A stretch of 64,000 nucleotides of DNA, from positions 1-64,000 of the forward strand of contig JAFMCL010000001.1 of assembly GCA_017857815.1 (NCBI GenBank), read 5' to 3'. The notes under the pieces were generated by a model, which made no database searches, had not been told where the DNA came from, and worked only from the letters and a program-made list of their open reading frames with translations. Below are positions 63,514 to 64,000 of this stretch, in pieces. Within the stretch, counting starts at the first letter, position 1, and the number at the start of each line of letters is the position of its first letter. The DNA is from Flavobacteriaceae bacterium. GTDB taxonomy: Bacteria; Bacteroidota; Bacteroidia; Flavobacteriales; Flavobacteriaceae. A program made the translations under genes and the position numbers.

Positions 63514-63827
63514 AGAATATATTAAAGTTCAAAATTAACATTAATCAATTGAAATGAATTTATTAGACAATAGAATTATTAACTAGATATCAAAAAAAAA
63601 CGATTACTTTCAAAAAAAACACTTATATTCAAATAAGTCCATGAAAAATTATTGATAAATCCTCAGTTTAATACTTGCTTTAATGAGAATATGATAATTT
63701 ATATTTGTTAATATAGATGTGTTGACAAAAAGGTTGGGGCTAATTTACAATTTGGGAAAAGAAGAAGATTCTTATTCAGAAGAAATTTTATTTTTACTTA
63801 GGTTTAAACAAAAAATTATATTACATC
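63514..63827. other. Divergent promoter region between purM and the GSII gene
   Basis: A 314-base AT-rich region without a gene. TTG at 63722-63724 and TACAATTTG at 63746-63754 resemble a Bacteroidota promoter for the downstream gene, with one extra base in the -7 element. The spacing is 21 bases. No operator palindrome or RNA motif was recognised. Confidence 0.4.
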
Positions 63828-64000
63828 ATGAGTAAGTCTAAATTAGAGTACATATGGTTAGATGGGTATCAACCAACTGCCAGTTTAAGAAGTAAAACAA
63901 AAATAGTTAATAATTTTAGCGGAAAGCTTGAAGACTGCCCAATTTGGTCATTTGATGGATCATCTACGCGACAAGCAGAAGGTGGATCCTCTGACTGTCT
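63828..64000 (+). CDS. Type II (eukaryote-like) glutamine synthetase, 5' part, cut by window edge
   Basis: The first 57 codons of a glutamine synthetase run off the right edge. The translation includes LEYIWLDGYQ, LRSKTKIV and PIWSFDGSSTRQA, then GGSSDC, which match the beta-grasp start of GSII (compare the L-R-S-K-T and W-x-F-D-G-S-S-T of eukaryotic enzymes). It assimilates ammonium into glutamine. Its presence separately from the PuuA-like protein at 5495 shows that the latter is not needed as the housekeeping enzyme. Confidence 0.9.
   Translation, partial: MSKSKLEYIWLDGYQPTASLRSKTKIVNNFSGKLEDCPIWSFDGSSTRQAEGGSSDC

Noticed and set aside
1-64000. CRISPR arrays, tRNA or rRNA genes, insertion sequences, phage genes, attachment sites
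   Set aside because: No regularly spaced repeats, cloverleaf-like sequences, transposase, integrase or terminal repeats were seen in any intergenic region.

Overview
The window is a 64 kb piece of a low-GC chromosome from a member of the Bacteroidota, almost certainly a marine Flavobacteriaceae relative. This rests on recognisable family markers: DUF4294, a long-form NusB, a DUF1573 lipoprotein next to YajC, an 1120-residue SecA without the usual C-terminal zinc motif, a PUR-family nucleic-acid-binding protein, PafA-type alkaline phosphatase, flavobacterial DnaJ, a type II (eukaryote-like) glutamine synthetase, a relic of a type IX secretion C-terminal domain, Bacteroidota-style -33/-7 promoters (TTG-N17-23-TAnnTTTG), and frequent TTG starts without strong Shine-Dalgarno sequences. 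I found no rRNA, tRNA, CRISPR array, prophage or insertion sequence. Most of the window is core genome.

Layout. 0-2 kb: DUF4294 protein and a divergent M42 peptidase. 2.2-8.2 kb (minus): a compact five-gene operon encoding an ethanolamine-permease-like APC transporter, a glutamine-synthetase-like gamma-glutamyl ligase, an iron alcohol dehydrogenase, a class I amidotransferase-like hydrolase (PuuD type) and an aldehyde dehydrogenase. I read it as a gamma-glutamylation route that turns ethanolamine (or a related amino alcohol) into glycine and glutamate without EutBC or a microcompartment. It is the most interesting system here. 8.6-11.4 kb: pyrD, yajC, DUF1573, nusB. 11.6-14.5 kb: ABC exporter, PUR-like protein, thioredoxin-like protein. 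14.5-20 kb (minus): pafA, decayed coding relics, a cyclophilin-FKBP fusion and recQ.

20-25 kb (plus): kdsD-tatC-lptB-acetyltransferase-glmS. The acetyltransferase resembles eukaryotic glucosamine-6-phosphate N-acetyltransferase (GNA1) and sits 3 bp before glmS, suggesting an alternative hexosamine route. 25-32 kb: pssA, lnt, a methyltransferase-like protein that has lost its core, cobalamin adenosyltransferase, DUF2795 and secA. 32-36 kb: a sterol-desaturase-family/GT4/sulfatase operon and a secreted orphan. 36.8-40.8 kb: PhyH dioxygenase, TrpB2-type synthase, FMN-binding protein, msrA. 40.8-46.4 kb (minus): PAP2 phosphatase, a small acidic protein, a MATE exporter, an M28 peptidase, a sigma-54-type regulator without a DNA-binding domain, and MscS. 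46.5-52 kb: dnaJ, grpE, epimerase, mnmD, ilvE, MazG-like, a small membrane protein, crcB.

52-56.5 kb (plus): a nitrogen block of beta-barrel porin, PII and Amt, followed by purU. The GSII gene cut by the right edge continues this nitrogen theme. 56.5-59.2 kb (minus): prfA-pyrF-alpha/beta hydrolase. 59.2-62.3 kb (minus): thioredoxin-like, ApbE, DUF4266 and DUF3570, a candidate extracytoplasmic flavin/redox cassette. 62.3-63.5 kb: purM. Family assignments come from reading motifs and from memory of the families, because no database search was possible.
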